Source: Oxalobacteraceae bacterium
Lineage (GTDB): Bacteria; Pseudomonadota; Gammaproteobacteria; Burkholderiales; Burkholderiaceae_D
DNA: 41,310 nucleotides
Reading direction: 5' to 3'
Assembly: GCA_013284265.1 (NCBI GenBank)
Contig: JABTBR010000057.1
Location: 1 to 41,310, forward strand
In this document: positions 38,702 to 41,310 of the stretch, piece after piece
How positions within the stretch are numbered: the stretch's first letter is position 1
How the letters are laid out: every line of letters begins with the position of its first letter
The notes under the pieces: model-generated
What the model saw: the letters and a program-made list of their open reading frames with translations, nothing else
The model's database searches: none
What the model was told of the DNA's origin: nothing
Program-made: the position numbers and the translations under genes

Positions 38702-41310
38702 TCGAAGGCCCAGGTGTAGAGCACGTCCAGCGCATTGTTGGTGCCGGTCTGGAACTGCAGCGTGATGCGGGGATTGAGCTTGTAGCGCAGCTTGACCAGG
38801 CTGGTGGCGGAACCTGCCCCCTGCTCAAAGCTCAGATAAGCTTTCGAGGACAGGCGCTTGCCCACGGTGACGACGGTGCTTTCCAGTCCCTTGGCCTGGC
38901 TCACGCCCAGTTCATCGACGCCCAGCGAACTGGCCAGCTTGCCCTGGCCGCCGCCGAACAGGGCGCCGGCGGCGGTGCTCAGCAGCGCCATATCGTTGCC
39001 AGCCGTGTTGTCGATGCCATGCCCCAGCACCAGCCAGGCCAGCTTGTCGCTGTCGCTCACCGTGGGCGTCGACACCAGCTTGGCCACCGGCGCCAGCGCC
39101 GTGCCGCGCACTTCCACCCCCGCCTCCACATTGCTCTCGCTCAGGGCTTCGCCTTCGGGACGCTTGCGCACGGCCAGGATGTTCAGGCCGGGATTGTCGT
39201 AGGCGCCGGTGAAGTTGATCAGGCCCCGTTCGATCGCCAGTTTCTGGCCATAGGCCGCATAGGTGCCGCTATCGACGCGGATGCTGCCGTTGACGCGCGG
39301 CGGACGGCGGTCGAACACGCGGATGCGCACGGCGCCGGCCAGCTGGGCATCGAGGCCCTTGCCCTTGAGCTTGAAGTTATCGCCCAGATCGGCTTCCAGA
39401 TCGATATTCAGGGGCAGCGATTTATCCGCCTTGGCCGGCGCCTTGCCGCGTCCCAGCACCACCACGTCGTCGCTCAGCGTGGGCGTGTCCTGCGCAGCGA
39501 GTTCGATGTTGGCGCGGTCGGCGCGGAATTTGCCGTCGAGCTGGAAGCGGCGGGCGTCGCGCACCAGCGTGCTGCTGCCCGACAGTACCAGGATGCGGTC
39601 GGGACGGGACAGCACTTCCAGTCTGTCGGCGCTGAGCTTGAGCTGCATGGTGGCTTCGGCGTTGGCGAAACGGATCCAGCCGTCCGCCGAGGCGCGCCCT
39701 TCGGCGCCGTCGAAAGTCAGTTTTTGCAGCTGCAACTGGTCGCCCGCCAGCTTTGCCTGCAACTGGCCGTTGCGCAGCTTGATGCCCTGGTCGGCCCAGT
39801 TCAGCACCAGCCGCGAGCCATTGATGTCGCCGTTGAGCTGGGGCGCGCCGATGCTGCCGCTGCCGTTGATGGCCAGCGTCAGCGCGCCGTCGATTTCCAT
39901 GCCTGGCTGGCCGGCCAGCGGCGCCAGCCAGGCCAGCGAAGCCATATTCGCCGTGCCGCTCAGGGTCAGGGCGCTGCTGTCGGCGATGCGGCCTTCCACC
40001 AGTTTCACGCCGGCGTCGATGCGGGCCTGGCCGGCGCGCGAACCGTCGAGCGCCAGTTGCAGGCGCAGGCGCTCGCCGGCCACGTCGGCGCGCAGGTCGA
40101 GCTGGCGCAGGCCCAGCGGCAGCGGCGTCTCGGCGCCGGTGACGGTGATGTCGCCCTGTTCGCGGAACACATGCAGCCCGCCTTCCACGGCCGGCGGATG
40201 GCCGGCCGCGATGCTGCCGGCCTGTACGCCCAGCGCCCAGTCGGCGCCGATTGTCATGTCGCTGCGCACATTGTCGCGCCAGGCTTCCGACAGCTGCGCC
40301 AGATAATTGACCGGCACGCCGGCGGCCTTGCCCTTGCTGCGCCACTGGGCGCCGTTCTTGTCCAGGCTGGCGATGCTGATGCTGCCGGCCGGCAGGCGCA
40401 AGACGGCGGCGCCCAGCGCGATCTGCTGCGGGCGCAACAAGCCTGCCACGCCGCTGCCTTCCGGCGCCGTTACGCGCAGCGCGGCCGGCGCTTGCAGGGT
40501 CAGGGCGAAGCGGCCCTTGTTCTGCAAGGTGTCGATGTTGCCGCTCCAGCTGTCGCTGCTCCAGCCGCCCTTGACGCGCAGGGCGGCGTCGAAGTCGGCG
40601 TTGACGGCGGACAGCTGCAGCACGTGGGCCGCATGGCTGCCGCTGGTTTGCAGGCGCAGGCGGTTCAGCTTGAGCGCGGGCGAGCTGTAGTCGCTGATGT
40701 CGATATCGCTGACCAGGGCCTCATCGGCGCCCGCGCCGGCGCCGATGCTGGCGCTGCCGCGCAGGCTCTTGATCTGGTGCTGGTCCATCAGGCGCAGGGC
40801 GCTGCCGTCGATGGACATGGTCAGCGCGGGGTGCTCGCCGCCGCCCGTCAGATTGCCGCTGGCGCGCAGCACGCCGGAAAAGCGCGGGCCCAGGCTGGCC
40901 AGTTGCGGCGCATCCAGTTTCCAGTCGAGCCGGTCGCTGCCGCCGCCGAAGCCGCCCTCGGTGTGCAGGGAGTTGGGACCCAGGCGCAGGTCGATATTGG
41001 CCTTGGCTATGCGCTTGGGTGCGGCGCTGAAGTCGGCCACACCGCTGAGCGGCGCGTTTTGCAGCGTCGATGCCTGCAGCTTCAGATTCAGGGCGGCGCG
41101 CCAGTCCGATGCCAGCCGGCCCTGCGCGTCCAGATCGGCATTGATGCTGCCCAGCGGGTAGGGGCCGAAGGCGGCGGGATCGAGCTTGTGCAGCGTGCCA
41201 GTGAGCTTGAATTCGGGGGCGCGGGGCCTTCCCGCCCCGCCCCCCCCTCGGTGCCCCCCCGCCCGCCCCCCCCCCCGCCGCACTCGCCACGCCGGCACCC
41301 GCGCCGACGC
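38698..41310 (-). CDS. tamB: Translocation and assembly module protein TamB, C-terminal part (partial)
   Basis: About 840 residues of the C-terminal part of TamB (DUF490), an inner-membrane-anchored periplasmic protein that bridges to the outer membrane with TamA and is linked to outer-membrane protein insertion and phospholipid transport. Repeated beta-strand units run through the region, and the conserved DUF490 end is clear: NGSIRVDSGTYAAYGQKLAI, then GLINFTGAYDNPGLNILAVR, DKLAWLVLGHG, and the final LRYKLNPRITLQFQTGTNNA with the last residue Asp. The gene runs off the right edge; its start is not in the window. Beyond about 41218 the reading frame becomes Arg-, Gly- and Ala-rich nonsense over C homopolymers, so that sequence is doubtful. 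No tamA is visible; it should lie beyond the edge. Confidence 0.9.
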   Translation of the reverse strand, partial: ASARVPAWRVRRGGGRAGGHRGGGGAGRPRAPEFKLTGTLHKLDPAAFGPYPLGSINADLDAQGRLASDWRAALNLKLQASTLQNAPLSGVADFSAAPKRIAKANIDLRLGPNSLHTEGGFGGGSDRLDWKLDAPQLASLGPRFSGVLRASGNLTGGGEHPALTMSIDGSALRLMDQHQIKSLRGSASIGAGAGADEALVSDIDISDYSSPALKLNRLRLQTSGSHAAHVLQLSAVNADFDAALRVKGGWSSDSWSGNIDTLQNKGRFALTLQAPAALRVTAPEGSGVAGLLRPQQIALGAAVLRLPAGSISIASLDKNGAQWRSKGKAAGVPVNYLAQLSEAWRDNVRSDMTIGADWALGVQAGSIAAGHPPAVEGGLHVFREQGDITVTGAETPLPLGLRQLDLRADVAGERLRLQLALDGSRAGQARIDAGVKLVEGRIADSSALTLSGTANMASLAWLAPLAGQPGMEIDGALTLAINGSGSIGAPQLNGDINGSRLVLNWADQGIKLRNGQLQAKLAGDQLQLQKLTFDGAEGRASADGWIRFANAEATMQLKLSADRLEVLSRPDRILVLSGSSTLVRDARRFQLDGKFRADRANIELAAQDTPTLSDDVVVLGRGKAPAKADKSLPLNIDLEADLGDNFKLKGKGLDAQLAGAVRIRVFDRRPPRVNGSIRVDSGTYAAYGQKLAIERGLINFTGAYDNPGLNILAVRKRPEGEALSESNVEAGVEVRGTALAPVAKLVSTPTVSDSDKLAWLVLGHGIDNTAGNDMALLSTAAGALFGGGQGKLASSLGVDELGVSQAKGLESTVVTVGKRLSSKAYLSFEQGAGSATSLVKLRYKLNPRITLQFQTGTNNALDVLYTWAFD

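Overview
The window looks like chromosomal DNA of a GC-rich betaproteobacterium of the Oxalobacteraceae type (Massilia, Duganella or Janthinobacterium-like). The reasons are GC-rich coding with G/C third positions, a PhaM-type PHB granule protein, lipoprotein chitinases with CBM5/12 modules, a PEP-CTERM protein, RR-TPR and TPR-GGDEF signalling proteins, and a 60-70 bp intergenic palindromic element built around GGGTCTGACCC that occurs six times. The family assignment is inference; no rRNA or tRNA gene is present to test it.

Left part (1-12,800). Two lipoprotein GH18 chitinases flank a JmjC/cupin_8 protein, all on the minus strand. A 0.5 kb regulatory gap with several dyads follows. On the plus strand come an unusual fusion of a catalytically dead M48-like domain to a type IV pilin-like domain, a TonB-dependent receptor and a methyl-accepting chemotaxis protein. 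A convergent response regulator with an AraC-type output ends this part. Chitin degradation, uptake across the outer membrane and taxis make a plausible functional set, but nothing in the sequence proves the link.

Middle (12,800-26,400). This holds an HxlR regulator, an AEC transporter, a large cytoplasmic GAF-GGDEF diguanylate cyclase with an N-terminal helical repeat region, and tag overlapping an MnmC whose methyltransferase half is decayed. Then come a soluble histidine kinase overlapping a response regulator-TPR protein, a small hypothetical gene, phaM, and a tandem pair of DUF3108 envelope proteins.

AT-richer patch (about 26,500-29,000). Two small genes (one a Sel1-repeat cytochrome c with an apparent Met-to-His ligand change), a progressively truncated tandem repeat array, a PEP-CTERM protein and about 0.6 kb of AT-rich non-coding DNA differ clearly in composition from both sides. 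This looks acquired.

Right part (29,100-41,310). A three-gene SMC-kleisin operon (mksF-mksE-mksB order) has no visible mksG/jetD nuclease gene. It is followed by two small minus-strand genes, a secreted-type S9 peptidase, a 50-residue proline-rich ORF, and the C-terminal two-thirds or so of TamB running off the right edge. The last roughly 90 bases are C-homopolymer-rich and probably unreliable sequence.

The best leads are the Mks operon without a nuclease, the directional two-armed palindromic repeat family, the dead M48-pilin fusion, the His-ligated cytochrome candidate, and the half-decayed MnmC with its (GCC)12(ACC)11 linker.
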